Made by a program: the position numbers and the translations under genes. A DNA stretch of 64,000 bases from VXYL01 sp965243175 (GTDB lineage: Bacteria > Pseudomonadota > Gammaproteobacteria > Pseudomonadales > Azotimanducaceae). Shown here one piece after another: positions 1 through 8,825 of this stretch (the first letter of the stretch is position 1; each line of letters starts with the position of its first letter). Where the stretch lies: the NCBI GenBank assembly GCA_965243175.1, contig OZ251532.1, positions 2,666,001 through 2,730,000 on the forward strand, in the 5' to 3' direction. A model generated the notes under the pieces. The model was not told the origin of the DNA and ran no database searches. It saw only the letters and a program-made list of their open reading frames with translations.

Positions 1-502
1 GGTTCTTGTACTGGCGCTGATCCCACACCTTCTTCGCTTTCTTCTTCTTGCCGCGCCCGGGGCCGCCCGGGCCCTTCCGGCCTTGGCGTTCGGCGTTGCC
101 TTCCTGGCCCTCCTTGGCCTTGGCTTCTTCGGCTTTCTGGGCCTCGTCCCGGGCCTTGCGGAAGGCTTCGATGAGCTTCTCCAAGCCGCCTAGGGATTTG
201 ATCTGCTCCAACTCCTGGGGGGTGAGGTTCTTCTCGAACTCGCGGCGCAGCCATTCGTCCGGGATGAGCGATTCCAGCAATCCGTGCAGGTTCTCCAAAC
301 CCTTGAAGTAGGCGCTGAAGGCGCGGTCGAACTTGTCGTAGTTCTTTTCGTCCTTCACCATGCAGGTGCGCGAGAGCAGGTAGAAGTCGTCGATGCTGCT
401 GTAGATCACGCGCTGGTCGATAGCGGCGATCAAGTCCATGAGTTCGCGGATCGTCACCGGCACCTTGTAGCGGCGCAGAGCCAGAAAGAAGTTGATCAGC
501 AT
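1..502 (-). CDS. CoxE-like VWA-domain protein, N-terminal part (cut by window edge)
   Basis: The visible 167 codons begin MLINFFLALRRYKVPVTIRE, the typical opening of CoxE-like/VWA proteins that pair with MoxR ATPases. The segment is helical and charged, ending in a Gly/Lys-rich linker (residues ~140-160, GGPGRGKKKKAKKVW) before the VWA domain, which would lie outside the window. The ATG at 502 follows the MoxR-type gene by about 55 bases on the same strand, so the two probably form an operon. Family role (known): MoxR-VWA pairs act as chaperone or metal-insertion systems for partner complexes. The client cannot be told from here. Confidence 0.8.
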   Translation of the reverse strand, partial: MLINFFLALRRYKVPVTIRELMDLIAAIDQRVIYSSIDDFYLLSRTCMVKDEKNYDKFDRAFSAYFKGLENLHGLLESLIPDEWLRREFEKNLTPQELEQIKSLGGLEKLIEAFRKARDEAQKAEEAKAKEGQEGNAERQGRKGPGGPGRGKKKKAKKVWDQRQYKN

Positions 503-557
503 GGCGTGCCCTCCCCGTCGCCGCCTGGTTTTCGCAGTCGCTCGATGCGCTCGGTGT

Positions 558-1406
558 TCAGCCGCGGCTGTCGCGCCGGTTCATGAACGCCAGCCGTTCC
601 AGCAAGTGGACGTCCTGCTCGTTCTTCACCAGGGCGCCGTAGAGCGGCGGGATGGCCTTGCTCGGGTCGCGGTTGGTGAGGATTTCGTCCGGGATGTCGT
701 CCGCCATCAGGAGCTTCAGCCAGTCGATGAGTTCGGACGTGGAGGGCTTCTTCTTGAGCCCCGGCACCTTGCGCACGTCGAAGAATATCTCCATCGCTTC
801 CTTCACCAAGTGTTGCTTGATGCTCGGGAAGTGGACTTCGACGATCTGCTCCATCGTCTCGCGGTCGGGGAAGTTGATGTAGTGGAAGAAGCAGCGGCGA
901 AGGAAGGCGTCCGGCAGTTCCTTCTCGTTGTTCGAGGTGATGACGACGATGGGACGGTGCTTGGCGACGACCGTCTCGTTCAGCTCGTAGACGAAGAACT
1001 CCATGCGGTCGAGTTCCTGCAGCAGGTCGTTGGGGAACTCGATGTCGGCCTTGTCGATCTCGTCGATGAGCAGCACCACGCGCTCGTCGGCCTCGAACGC
1101 CTCCCAGAGCTTGCCCTTCTTGATGTAGTTGCGGATGTCCGCCACGCGCTCGTCGCCAAGCTGCGAATCGCGCAGCCGCGACACCGCGTCGTACTCGTAG
1201 AGGCCCTGCAGCGCTTTCGTCTGCGACTTGATGTGCCAGGAGATCAGCCGCAGGCCGAGGGTCTGGGCCACCTCCTCCGCGAGCAGCGTCTTGCCGGTGC
1301 CGGGCTCGCCCTTCACCAGCAGCGGGCGTTCGAGCTTCACCGCGGCGTCGACCGCCATCGAGAGTTCGTCGGTGGAGATGTAGGTGTCGGTGCTGTCGAA
1401 GATCAT
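558..1406 (-). CDS. MoxR-family AAA+ ATPase
   Basis: The 282-residue protein has Walker A GEPGTGKT near residue 35, Walker B VVLLIDEIDKAD near residue 105, and a sensor-1-like VVITSNNEKELPDAFLRRC segment. This arrangement is characteristic of MoxR/RavA-type AAA+ proteins. The open frame extends upstream to 1805, but the family N-terminus (MIFDSTDTYIS) fits the ATG at 1406. The CoxE-like gene follows directly downstream, the usual MoxR-VWA pairing. The likely role is ATP-driven maturation or metallochaperone work on an unknown complex. Family assignment is firm; substrate unknown. Confidence 0.9.
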   Translation of the reverse strand: MIFDSTDTYISTDELSMAVDAAVKLERPLLVKGEPGTGKTLLAEEVAQTLGLRLISWHIKSQTKALQGLYEYDAVSRLRDSQLGDERVADIRNYIKKGKLWEAFEADERVVLLIDEIDKADIEFPNDLLQELDRMEFFVYELNETVVAKHRPIVVITSNNEKELPDAFLRRCFFHYINFPDRETMEQIVEVHFPSIKQHLVKEAMEIFFDVRKVPGLKKKPSTSELIDWLKLLMADDIPDEILTNRDPSKAIPPLYGALVKNEQDVHLLERLAFMNRRDSRG

Positions 1407-1464
1407 CCAGTGTTCCGTGGTCGAAGCGCCAAGGCGCGGGGTGCGGGCATACTCCGCAAAGGGG

Positions 1465-1878
1465 CTACTGTACCTTGTTTTGCGATGCGATGACCTTCGG
1501 CGTTGAACGCCGTGCCTGCCGTGCGGCGCGAGGGCGCTCTCTTCGCGCCGGGCGCCCTCTGGCGATGCGGTGCGCGACCGCGACCACCAAGGCGCCGGCG
1601 AACACCGCCGCGGCCGTTGCCGCGGCCCTGGTTGCTGGCGTGAGCGCGTCGGCGCCGTCCTCGAACAGCCAGCGGAAGACGGCCACGACGAGGGCGGGCG
1701 CGATGTGCTCGCCATCGAAGCGATGTGGCACCACGGCCCAGGCCAGCACCAGGCCAGCCAGCGGCCAGCGCAAGGGACGGCTGTACCGCCAAGCGTTCGC
1801 GGCAACGAAGGCGAGCGCGCTGGCGCCGAGGCCGAAGACGACGATGACGAGCCAGGCCAGCACGTAGCCGGTGTTCAT
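1465..1878 (-). CDS. Small membrane protein of unknown function
   Basis: The 137-residue protein has about three hydrophobic segments (residues ~5-27, ~38-60 and ~85-105) and a basic, Arg-rich tail, so it is probably an inner-membrane protein with a cytosolic C-terminus. I do not recognise the family. Its ATG overlaps the stop of the YcgN-family gene by 4 bp (ATGA), so it is translationally coupled at the end of the dnaX-ybaB-recR-rnd-ycgN run. Membrane location is inferred from hydrophobicity only. Confidence 0.6.
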   Translation of the reverse strand: MNTGYVLAWLVIVVFGLGASALAFVAANAWRYSRPLRWPLAGLVLAWAVVPHRFDGEHIAPALVVAVFRWLFEDGADALTPATRAAATAAAVFAGALVVAVAHRIARGRPARRERPRAARQARRSTPKVIASQNKVQ

Positions 1879-2357
1879 TCGTCCGGCTCCACCCAGCGCA
1901 GGATGTACGCTTCCATGTCTTCGTCCGGATGAACCGCTTCCTCAGAGACGACACTGCCGGCGATGCTCGCGCCAGCCTTCGCCACCGTGCCCGGATCGCC
2001 GGAGACGAGCGGATGCCACCAGGCGAGGCCGCGGCCTTCCGCGACCCGCCGGTAGGCGCACGACTGCGGCAGGAAGTCGTAGGTGCGCACCGCTTCGGCG
2101 TCGATGCGCAGACATTCCGGCACGAGACGGTGCCGCTCGGCGTAGTTCCCGCAGCGGCCGGTATCGCGGTCGAGCAGCCTGCACGCCACCGAGGTGGGAT
2201 GGATGACGCCGGTGTCGATGTCCTGCACCTTCATCACGCAGCAGCGGCCGCAGCGGTCGCACAGGCTCTCCCACTCGGCGTCGTCCATCTCGTCGAGGGA
2301 CTTGCGCTCCCAGAACGGCAGCGCGGCATCGGAAGATGGGGCCGAATCCCGCGTCAC
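1875..2357 (-). CDS. YcgN/UPF0260-family cysteine-cluster protein
   Basis: The 160-residue protein carries CDRCGRCC near residues 33-40, then a CRLLDRDTGRC stretch and a further Cys in VPEC. This is the Cys cluster of YkgJ/YcgN (UPF0260) proteins, which probably binds a metal or Fe-S centre; the biochemical role is not established. It overlaps rnd by 4 bp (2354-2357) and the next membrane-protein gene by 4 bp, so it lies inside a coupled operon. The N-terminal FWERKSLDEMDDAEWESLC segment is typical of the family. Confidence 0.88.
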   Translation of the reverse strand: MTRDSAPSSDAALPFWERKSLDEMDDAEWESLCDRCGRCCVMKVQDIDTGVIHPTSVACRLLDRDTGRCGNYAERHRLVPECLRIDAEAVRTYDFLPQSCAYRRVAEGRGLAWWHPLVSGDPGTVAKAGASIAGSVVSEEAVHPDEDMEAYILRWVEPDE

Positions 2358-3478
2358 AGCCGGCGCTCCAGAACGTCCAGCAGCGCCGTGCCGACGACGT
2401 TAGCGCGCCAACCGTCGAACCGCTCCGGCAGCGCCCGGTGTTCGCGGAAGGCGCGATACGCCTCCAGCAGGTCGCGGCGACGCCCCAGCAGTTCCGGTGC
2501 CATGCCGAGCCGTTCCGCCTTCTCCACGACCACGCCGCGCAGTTCCCTCAAGACGTTGTTGGCGGCGCGCGGCAGGGGCTTTGGCGCCGGGGGTGGCGGA
2601 TTCGCGTCCGCGAGGCCCGATCGATGCGCTTCGAGCAGGGCCGACGCGAAACGCTTGGCGGCCCGCTTCGGAAACAGTTCCGCCAAGTCCTCCGCCCGCA
2701 GTGTCTCGCGCAGCGCCATCGCCAGCAGCGCTTCGTCGCGGGCTATCCACGACCGCGGCAGGTCCCGGGAACGCGCATGGCGTTCGCGCCAGGCGGCGAG
2801 ACTGCGCAGCACGGCAAGCTGCCGTTGCGACAGACGCCCGGTTCCGCGCATGGTGCGATACCAGGTCTCCGGAGTCGGCGTCGGTTTGGCCAGCGTCCGC
2901 TGCATCTCTTCGTCGAACCAAGGCAGCCGTTCCTTCGCCGCGAGGGCGTCGCGCTGGCGTTCCCAGATCGGCAGCAGGTGCGCCGCGTCCTCGCGGGCGT
3001 AGGCGACCTGCTCCTTCGTGAGCGGCCGTTGCAGCCAGTCCGAGCGCGTTTCGTGCTTGCCCAGCCGGATGCCCAGATAGTGTTCCACCAGCGCCGCGTA
3101 GCTGGCGGAGAACTGCGGCGTCAGGAAAGCGTGGGCGATTTGCGTATCGACGACGTTCGCCGGGCGCAGGTCGAACTGGCGGGCGATGACCTCGAAGTCT
3201 TCGGAGCAGGCGTGCATGACTTTCGTGCGTTCGGCGTCCGCCAGCAGCGCGGTCAGCGCCGCGAACGTGGCCGGGGCTTGCGCGTCCACGAGGGTCACGC
3301 CGTCGAGGCCGCCAAGCTGGTAGAGGGCGGGAATCGGATGGAAGGTGCGTACGCGCATGAACTCGGTGTCCACGCCCACCGTCTGGCCGAAAGCGGCGAT
3401 GCGGCTTTCCAGGGCGTGGTCGTCCGCGACGAGGGCGTCCTCGACGGCGACGTGGTCTGCGAACGGGATGTCAGTCAA
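2354..3478 (-). CDS. rnd: Ribonuclease D
   Basis: This is a 374-residue 3'-5' exoribonuclease of the DEDD superfamily, which trims tRNA precursors and other structured RNAs. Visible motifs are Exo I VGVDTEFMRVRTF (D and E), Exo II HACSEDFEVI (D) and Exo III YAREDAAHLL (Y-x3-D), followed by a C-terminal HRDC-type helical region. Length matches E. coli RNase D (375). The start overlaps the end of recR by 8 bp and the stop overlaps the YcgN-family gene by 4 bp. Synteny of rnd with ycgN is common in gammaproteobacteria. Confidence 0.95.
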   Translation of the reverse strand: MTDIPFADHVAVEDALVADDHALESRIAAFGQTVGVDTEFMRVRTFHPIPALYQLGGLDGVTLVDAQAPATFAALTALLADAERTKVMHACSEDFEVIARQFDLRPANVVDTQIAHAFLTPQFSASYAALVEHYLGIRLGKHETRSDWLQRPLTKEQVAYAREDAAHLLPIWERQRDALAAKERLPWFDEEMQRTLAKPTPTPETWYRTMRGTGRLSQRQLAVLRSLAAWRERHARSRDLPRSWIARDEALLAMALRETLRAEDLAELFPKRAAKRFASALLEAHRSGLADANPPPPAPKPLPRAANNVLRELRGVVVEKAERLGMAPELLGRRRDLLEAYRAFREHRALPERFDGWRANVVGTALLDVLERRL

Positions 3479-4070
3479 CGTCGCGGCGGCCTTGCAGTGC
3501 GTGGGCGATGGTGCCGCCGTCGATGTACTCCAGCTCGCCGCCGATGGGCACGCCGTGGGCGATGCGCGTCACCGCCGCGGGGCTGCCGTGCAGCGACTCC
3601 TTGATGTAGTGGGCGGTCGCTTCCCCTTCCACGGTGGGGTTGGTGGCCAGGATGACCTCGGTGGCGCCGCATTCGCGAACATGCTCCGGCAGCACGTTGA
3701 GGCCAAGCTCGGCCGGGCCCACGCCGTCGATGGGCGAAAGCCGCCCGTGCAGCACGAAGTAGCGGCCGCTGAAGCCGCCGGCTTCTTCGATGGCGATGAT
3801 GTCCGACGGCGACTCGACCACGCACAGCATCGTCGCGTCGCGCTTCGGATTGGCGCAGATGGCGCACAGGCTAGTCTCGGAGAGGGTGCGGCAGGAACGG
3901 CAGCGCTGGACGTGTTCGGCGGCCTCGGTCAGCGCCGCGGCAAGCGCTCGGGCGCCGCTGCGGTTGTGTTGCAGCAGATGCAGCGCGGTGCGCGTGGCGG
4001 TCTTCGGGCCGACGCCGGGCTGGGCTTGCAGCGATTCGATCAAGCGATCGATCAGCGGACTGATCCGCAT
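3471..4070 (-). CDS. recR: Recombination mediator protein RecR
   Basis: The 199-residue protein has an N-terminal helix-hairpin-helix (QPGVGPKTATRTALHLL), a Cys4 zinc finger (CRSCRTLSETSLCAIC, residues ~57-72) and a Toprim domain beginning MLCVVESPSDIIAIE. It works with RecO and RecF to load RecA at gaps. It lies downstream of ybaB and dnaX in the classic dnaX-ybaB-recR order, with about 35 bases after ybaB, and overlaps rnd by 8 bp. No unusual features. Confidence 0.97.
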   Translation of the reverse strand: MRISPLIDRLIESLQAQPGVGPKTATRTALHLLQHNRSGARALAAALTEAAEHVQRCRSCRTLSETSLCAICANPKRDATMLCVVESPSDIIAIEEAGGFSGRYFVLHGRLSPIDGVGPAELGLNVLPEHVRECGATEVILATNPTVEGEATAHYIKESLHGSPAAVTRIAHGVPIGGELEYIDGGTIAHALQGRRDVD

Positions 4071-4105
4071 TTCCTAAAGCCGCACCCGAATCTGCCTGAA
4101 CGGCC

Positions 4106-4423
4106 CTAGAACGGCAGCTTGAGGCCGGCGGGTAGCCCCATCCCCTGCGCCAAGTCGCCGATCCGCTCCTTGTGCAGCGCACCGATGCGGCGCACCGCGT
4201 CGTTGATGGCCGCGACCAGCAGGTCTTCCAGTACGCTGCCTTCTTCGGCGCCGATGCTGGGGTCGACCTCCACGCGCAACGCTTCGTGGCGCCCGTTCAT
4301 CGTCACCTTGACGAGGCCGGCGCCGCTCTCGCCCGTCACCGTGGCCTCGGCGAGGGAGTCCTGCGCGTCGCTCAGCTTCGACTGCATCTGCTGCGCCTGT
4401 TTGAGGATGTCGTCCAGCTTCAT
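4106..4423 (-). CDS. ybaB: YbaB/EbfC-family nucleoid-associated protein
   Basis: The 105-residue DNA-binding protein shows the diagnostic run KQAQQMQSKLSDAQDSLAEA, then VTGESGAGLVKVTMNGRHE, and ends in GMGLPAGLKLPF. It is a small tweezer-shaped dimer that coats DNA. The ATG at 4423 overlaps the dnaX stop as ATGA, which decides the start over longer open-frame options reaching 4846. recR follows, completing the standard trio. Confidence 0.95.
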   Translation of the reverse strand: MKLDDILKQAQQMQSKLSDAQDSLAEATVTGESGAGLVKVTMNGRHEALRVEVDPSIGAEEGSVLEDLLVAAINDAVRRIGALHKERIGDLAQGMGLPAGLKLPF

Positions 4424-6258
4424 GGCGAGGCTCCCATTGCAGTGCCGCCGCGCGTTTCGTCCGCTTCGGCGGCGGAGACGGTTTCCGGTTGCAGACGCGC
4501 CCATTCGAGCCGCCCGTCGAACTCTTTGAGCAGGGCTTGAACATTGGCATCGTCCATCAGCACGGCCTTGGCCTGCGCCTGCTCTTCGGCGCGGCGGCGT
4601 TTGCCGTACGCGGCTGGCGTTTCGTGCCGCGTCTGGCCGGTCGTCAGCTCCACATGCACGGGATTGCCTTCGACCTGGGCCGCCAACGCGGCGATCTCCG
4701 CCCGGCGCTTGTCGTTCAGCAGCGACGCGTGGCCTTCGTCGAGCAGGATCTCCCACCGCTCGGCGCTGCGTTCGAGCAGGTTGGAATTGTCGAGAATCAT
4801 GCGCGTCACGCCATCGGCGCCGGTGGCCTCGACCAGGGCGGGCCAATCGTCCTTCGCCGGCGGAGTCGGGGCCGAGGACTTGGCGGCTTCCGGTTGCTTC
4901 GTGCTCGTCGGCGGCTTGGCTGTCGGCTGCGGCGGCGTGGGTGGTTGCGGCGGACTCGCCTGTTGCGGCGGGCTCTTTGGTTGCGGCGGGCTACTCGGCC
5001 GCATAGCAGGCGGCTGCTCCGTAACCGTTTGTTGCGCCTGCCTGGTCTGTTGCGGCGGACTCGTCCGCTGCTCCGGCGCCGGTGGTGGCTGCGTCCTTGC
5101 CGTCTGCCGCGCCTGTCTGCTCTGTTGCGTTGCGCTCGTCGGCTCTTGGCTCGCCTGTTGCGCGGTCCCCGTCGGCTGCACGGCGGCACCGCCTTCGGGT
5201 TCGAAGGACGCTAGGCGGATCAGCGTCATGTCGAAGCCCACTTTCGCGTCCGGCGCGAACTCCAGATCGCGCGCACCCAGCAAAGCGATCTGATAGCAAA
5301 GCTGCAGGTCCTCGGCGGAGAACGCGCCAGCGAAGCGTTCGTAGGGCGAACTCGGCGCGACCTTCAGTTCCTTGGCGATGGCCAGCTCGTGGAAAGCGCG
5401 TTGCAGTTCGCCGAGAACCGCCGCCAGGTCCGCCGCCCGCCCCACCAGATCGTCGCCCACTTCGAGCAGCCGCGCCATGTCGTTGGCCGCCAACGCTTCG
5501 AGCAGCGCACCCACTTCGTCGCGTCCGGCAACGCCGAGCATGTCGTTGACGGCAGCCGTGGCGATGGAACCGCCGCCGTGGGAGACAGCTTGGTCGGCAA
5601 TCGAGAGGGCGTCGCGCATGGAACCGGCGGCGGCCCGCGCTATCGCCTGCAAGGCCGCGGGTTCGGCGGCCACCTGCTCGGCCTCGAGCACCTTGGCCAG
5701 CTGCGCTTCGATCACCTCGGGCAGCATGTTCTTCAAGTGGAATTGAAGGCAGCGCGACAGCACGGTGACCGGAATTTTCTTCGCCTCGGTGGTGGCGAGC
5801 AGGAACTTGACGTGCTCCGGCGGTTCTTCGAGCGTCTTCAACAAGGCGTTGAAGCTGTGCCCGGTGAGCATGTGGACCTCGTCGATCAGATAGACCTTGA
5901 AGCGGCCCTGACCGGGCAGGAACTGGGCGTTGTTGAGCAGTTCGCGGGTGTCGTCCACGCCCGTGCGGGAAGCGGCGTCCACTTCGATGAGGTCGATGAA
6001 GCGCCCGGCGGCGATTGCCGTGCAGGCGCCGCATTCGCCGCAAGGCGTCGAGGTGATGCCCTGCTCGCAGTTGAAGCAGGCCGCCAGAATGCGCGCCAAG
6101 GTGGTCTTGCCGACGCCGCGCGTGCCGGTGAAGAGGTAGGCGTGGTGCAGGCGCTCGTTGTCCAGCGCGTTGGCCAGCGCCTGCACGACGGACTGCTGGC
6201 CGACGACGTCGCGGAAGGTGCGCGGGCGGTACTTCCGCGCCAACACCAGATAGCTCAT
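4420..6258 (-). CDS. dnaX: DNA polymerase III subunits gamma/tau
   Basis: The 612-residue clamp-loader ATPase starts MSYLVLARKYRPRTF. It has Walker A GTRGVGKT (~residues 44-51), a zinc module (CFNCEQG and CGECGAC), Walker B LIDEVHML and sensor 1 LATTEAKKIPVTVLSRC. From about residue 370 there is a roughly 110-residue Pro/Gln/Thr-rich linker, then a tau-like C-terminal domain. I saw no A-run slippery heptamer of the E. coli AAAAAAG kind, so production of a short gamma form is not supported. The start at 6258 faces a divergent glycerophosphodiesterase gene with almost no gap. Confidence 0.96.
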   Translation of the reverse strand: MSYLVLARKYRPRTFRDVVGQQSVVQALANALDNERLHHAYLFTGTRGVGKTTLARILAACFNCEQGITSTPCGECGACTAIAAGRFIDLIEVDAASRTGVDDTRELLNNAQFLPGQGRFKVYLIDEVHMLTGHSFNALLKTLEEPPEHVKFLLATTEAKKIPVTVLSRCLQFHLKNMLPEVIEAQLAKVLEAEQVAAEPAALQAIARAAAGSMRDALSIADQAVSHGGGSIATAAVNDMLGVAGRDEVGALLEALAANDMARLLEVGDDLVGRAADLAAVLGELQRAFHELAIAKELKVAPSSPYERFAGAFSAEDLQLCYQIALLGARDLEFAPDAKVGFDMTLIRLASFEPEGGAAVQPTGTAQQASQEPTSATQQSRQARQTARTQPPPAPEQRTSPPQQTRQAQQTVTEQPPAMRPSSPPQPKSPPQQASPPQPPTPPQPTAKPPTSTKQPEAAKSSAPTPPAKDDWPALVEATGADGVTRMILDNSNLLERSAERWEILLDEGHASLLNDKRRAEIAALAAQVEGNPVHVELTTGQTRHETPAAYGKRRRAEEQAQAKAVLMDDANVQALLKEFDGRLEWARLQPETVSAAEADETRGGTAMGASP

Positions 6259-6268
6259 GATGCGCACG

Positions 6269-6991
6269 ATGGTAACCGATTCACCGGGCGTTCTTGGCTT
6301 GGGCCACGGCTTCGTCGTCTTCGGACACCGTGGCGCGAGCGGCCTGGCGCCGGAGAACACGCTGGCCAGTTTCGCCAAGGCGGTGGAACACGGCGTTCAC
6401 GGCGTGGAACTGGACATCCACTTGAGCGCGGACGGCGAAGCCGTGGTGATTCACGACGAGCGCGTGGACCGCACCACCAACGGCGCCGGCCTGGTGCGCG
6501 AGCTTTCCTTGGCGGAGTTGCAGCGGTTGGATGCGGGAGGAGGCGAGAGGATTCCCACCCTCGGCGAGGTGTTGCGGGCGGCGCCTGCGGACGTTGCGGT
6601 GAACGTGGAGTTGAAGGCTGCCGCGAGCGCCGAAATCGTGGCCGCGGCAATCGCTCATGCACAGCAGCCGATTCTGGTTTCCTCCTTCGACCACCGCGAA
6701 CTGGCGCGCTTCCACGACCTTGCGCCGAGCGTGCCGTGCGCGCCTCTGGCGTATCGCTGGCGCGACGATCTCATGGCGGTGGCCGCGGCCCTCGATGCGT
6801 GGGCCGTGAATCTGGCGGACCGCATCGCCACGCCGCGTCATCTTGCGACCGTGGCGGCAGCGGGAAGACGCTGCCTCGTCTACACCATCGACAACCCGTC
6901 GCGGGCAGAGGAACTGCGTTCGGCTGGCGTGTTCGGCGTCATCACCAACCGCCCGGACCTCGTTCGGGCGGTGCCGCTCGCCGGGGGATGA
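6269..6991 (+). CDS. ugpQ: Glycerophosphodiester phosphodiesterase
   Basis: The protein (about 240 residues) hydrolyses glycerophosphodiesters to glycerol-3-phosphate and an alcohol. The GDPD signature is complete: FGHRGASGLAPENTLASF near the N-terminus, GVELDIHLSADG with the metal-binding Glu/Asp, VVIHDERVDR, and a C-terminal VYTIDNPSRAEEL. ATGs exist at 6257, 6260 and 6269. The last avoids overlap with the divergent dnaX start, but the choice is uncertain. No signal peptide is visible, so the cytosolic UgpQ type is most likely. It ends 16 bases before the convergent hemW stop. Confidence 0.92.
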   Translation: MVTDSPGVLGLGHGFVVFGHRGASGLAPENTLASFAKAVEHGVHGVELDIHLSADGEAVVIHDERVDRTTNGAGLVRELSLAELQRLDAGGGERIPTLGEVLRAAPADVAVNVELKAAASAEIVAAAIAHAQQPILVSSFDHRELARFHDLAPSVPCAPLAYRWRDDLMAVAAALDAWAVNLADRIATPRHLATVAAAGRRCLVYTIDNPSRAEELRSAGVFGVITNRPDLVRAVPLAGG

Positions 6992-7007
6992 AGCGGTCTC
7001 GCCCGGC

Positions 7008-8123
7008 TCAGAGGAACCGCGCCACAACGCTGTCCAGCTGCCGGTAGCCGCGTTCGGTCAGGCCGATGCGGTCGCTGCGGAGGAGCCCCCAGTCGGCGAG
7101 TTCCCGAACGGTGGCGGCGATCTTCGCCAGCGGCAGTCCGGTGCGGGCGCTGAACGCGGCCTCTTCCACGCCGTCCACCAGCCGCAGCGCGTTCATCATG
7201 AACTCGGCGGCCAGTTCGCTCGTCGGCACCTTCTTGGCAATGCCCTCCACGTCGCTCAAGTAGAGGCGCGGCTGGCTGTTTCGCGCCGTGCGCCAGACGG
7301 CGCCGTCGATGGTGGCCTTGCCGTGCGCCCCGGCGCCGATGCCAATGTAGTCGCCGAAGCGCCAGTAGTTCACGTTGTGTCGACACGCTTGGCCGTCGCG
7401 GGCGAACGCCGAGACTTCGTAGCGCCGGTAGCCGTGGCGGCCTAGCAGTTCAAGCCCCGCGTCTTCGATTGCCGCGGCGATGTCCGGGTCCGGCAACCCC
7501 GCTGGTGGCCTTCTGGCGAACTCGGTCTTCGCCTCGACCGTCAGCTGGTACCAGGAAATGTGCTGCGGCGCCAAACGAACCGCCTGCTCCAAATCAGCCA
7601 AGGCGTCGGGGACTGTCTGTTTGGGCAGGCCGTACATCAGATCGACGTTGAAGCTCTCGAAGCCGGCCTTGGGCACGCGACGGGCCGCCTCGCGGGTCTC
7701 GTCCGCGCTGTGGATGCGGCCGAGGCGCGTCAACTGCTCGGCGTCGAACGACTGCGCACCCAGGGAGACGCGCGTGACGCCTGCTCGTCGATAGGCGTCG
7801 AAGTCGTGATGCTCGACGGTGCCGGGATTCGCTTCCAGCGTGACTTCCGTTGGCGGCGTCGGCAGCGCGTCGAGAATCGCCCGGAACGTAGGCGGCGAGA
7901 AGAGACTCGGCGTGCCGCCGCCGAAGTACACCGTCTCGATGCGCTTGTCGCCGTGCGTTTCGAGCTCGCGGCGCAAGTCTTCGAGCAGCGCTCGGCGGTA
8001 GTCGTCCTCCCGCAGCGACCCCTTCAGCGGATGCGAGTTGAAATCGCAGTACGGGCACTTCCGTACGCACCAGGGGAAGTGGACGTAGAGACCGGTCTCG
8101 GCATCCGGCGCGAAAGCACTCAC
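7008..8123 (-). CDS. hemW: HemW-type radical SAM protein
   Basis: The 371-residue radical SAM protein is related to HemN but belongs to the HemW (heme chaperone) branch. The N-terminus GLYVHFPWCVRKCPYCDFNS carries the CX3CX2C motif, followed by VYFGGGTPSLF and SLGAQSFD segments. A GTG start at 8123 overlaps the rdgB stop as GTGA and replaces the longer open frame reaching 8402. rdgB-hemW coupling is common in proteobacteria. Likely activity is heme insertion or trafficking rather than coproporphyrinogen oxidation (inference from length and synteny). Confidence 0.93.
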   Translation of the reverse strand: MSAFAPDAETGLYVHFPWCVRKCPYCDFNSHPLKGSLREDDYRRALLEDLRRELETHGDKRIETVYFGGGTPSLFSPPTFRAILDALPTPPTEVTLEANPGTVEHHDFDAYRRAGVTRVSLGAQSFDAEQLTRLGRIHSADETREAARRVPKAGFESFNVDLMYGLPKQTVPDALADLEQAVRLAPQHISWYQLTVEAKTEFARRPPAGLPDPDIAAAIEDAGLELLGRHGYRRYEVSAFARDGQACRHNVNYWRFGDYIGIGAGAHGKATIDGAVWRTARNSQPRLYLSDVEGIAKKVPTSELAAEFMMNALRLVDGVEEAAFSARTGLPLAKIAATVRELADWGLLRSDRIGLTERGYRQLDSVVARFL

Positions 8124-8794
8124 CGCGCATTCACCGTGTTGGCTTGCGCGAAGCCCTTGCCGAACGCCAAGCGCCCGCCTTCGCCAAGCAGACACGCCGC
8201 CAATGCGCGGCTTGCCTGCCCACGATGCGAGAGGGCGTTCTTGCGCTCCAAGGGCAGTTCGGCGGCGGTCTTCCCCAGCGCCGGAATCAGGAAGTGCGGG
8301 TCGTAGCCGAAGCCGTTGCGGCCTCTCGCGTCGTCCACGATCACGCCATGCCAACGCGCAGTGGCGATGGCCGGCGCCGGATCGTCGGCGCTCGCCAAGC
8401 ACACGAGCGCACAGTAGAAGTAGGCGGCACGGTCGTTGATGCCGTCGAGCGCCACTAGCAGCTTGGCGTTGTTGGCGGCATCGTCGGCGCTTTCTCCGGC
8501 GAAGCGCGCGGAACGGATGCCGGGTGCGCCGCCAAGGGCCGGCACCACCAGCCCGGAATCGTCGGCGATGGCCGGCAAGCCGCTGCGCGTTGCGGCGTGG
8601 CGAGCCTTGATGAGCGCGTTCTCCACGAACGTCGTTCCGGTCTCGGCAACGCTGGCGATGCCCAGTTCGCTTTGCGGCACCAACGCGCAGCCGAGCCGTG
8701 CCAGCGAGAGCGCCAACTCGCGGACCTTGCCGGCATTGCCGGTGGCGACGACGATGCGCGAAGTCGGCATTTCCTCGGCTTCGTCGCCGGTCAT
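8120..8794 (-). CDS. rdgB: Non-canonical purine NTP pyrophosphatase (RdgB/HAM1 family)
   Basis: The 224-residue protein hydrolyses dITP, XTP and similar NTPs to monophosphates, cleaning the nucleotide pool. Hallmarks are IVVATGNAGKVREL, TFVENALIKARHA, ADDSGLVVPALGGAPGIRSAR, GFGYDPHF and SHRGQASRAL. Two starts are possible: ATG at 8794, or ATG at 8770 (MPTSRIVVATGN), closer to the usual length but with a GAGG too near the ATG. Its stop overlaps the hemW GTG. The quinone oxidoreductase gene lies about 30 bases upstream on the same strand. Confidence 0.95.
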   Translation of the reverse strand: MTGDEAEEMPTSRIVVATGNAGKVRELALSLARLGCALVPQSELGIASVAETGTTFVENALIKARHAATRSGLPAIADDSGLVVPALGGAPGIRSARFAGESADDAANNAKLLVALDGINDRAAYFYCALVCLASADDPAPAIATARWHGVIVDDARGRNGFGYDPHFLIPALGKTAAELPLERKNALSHRGQASRALAACLLGEGGRLAFGKGFAQANTVNAR

Positions 8795-8825
8795 CCGCTC
8801 GCCTGCGAACGCCGTTCGAGCCGAG

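Noticed and set aside
492..1493. 333-codon plus-strand frame opposite the MoxR gene
   Set aside because: Shadow of the AAA+ gene, no independent support.
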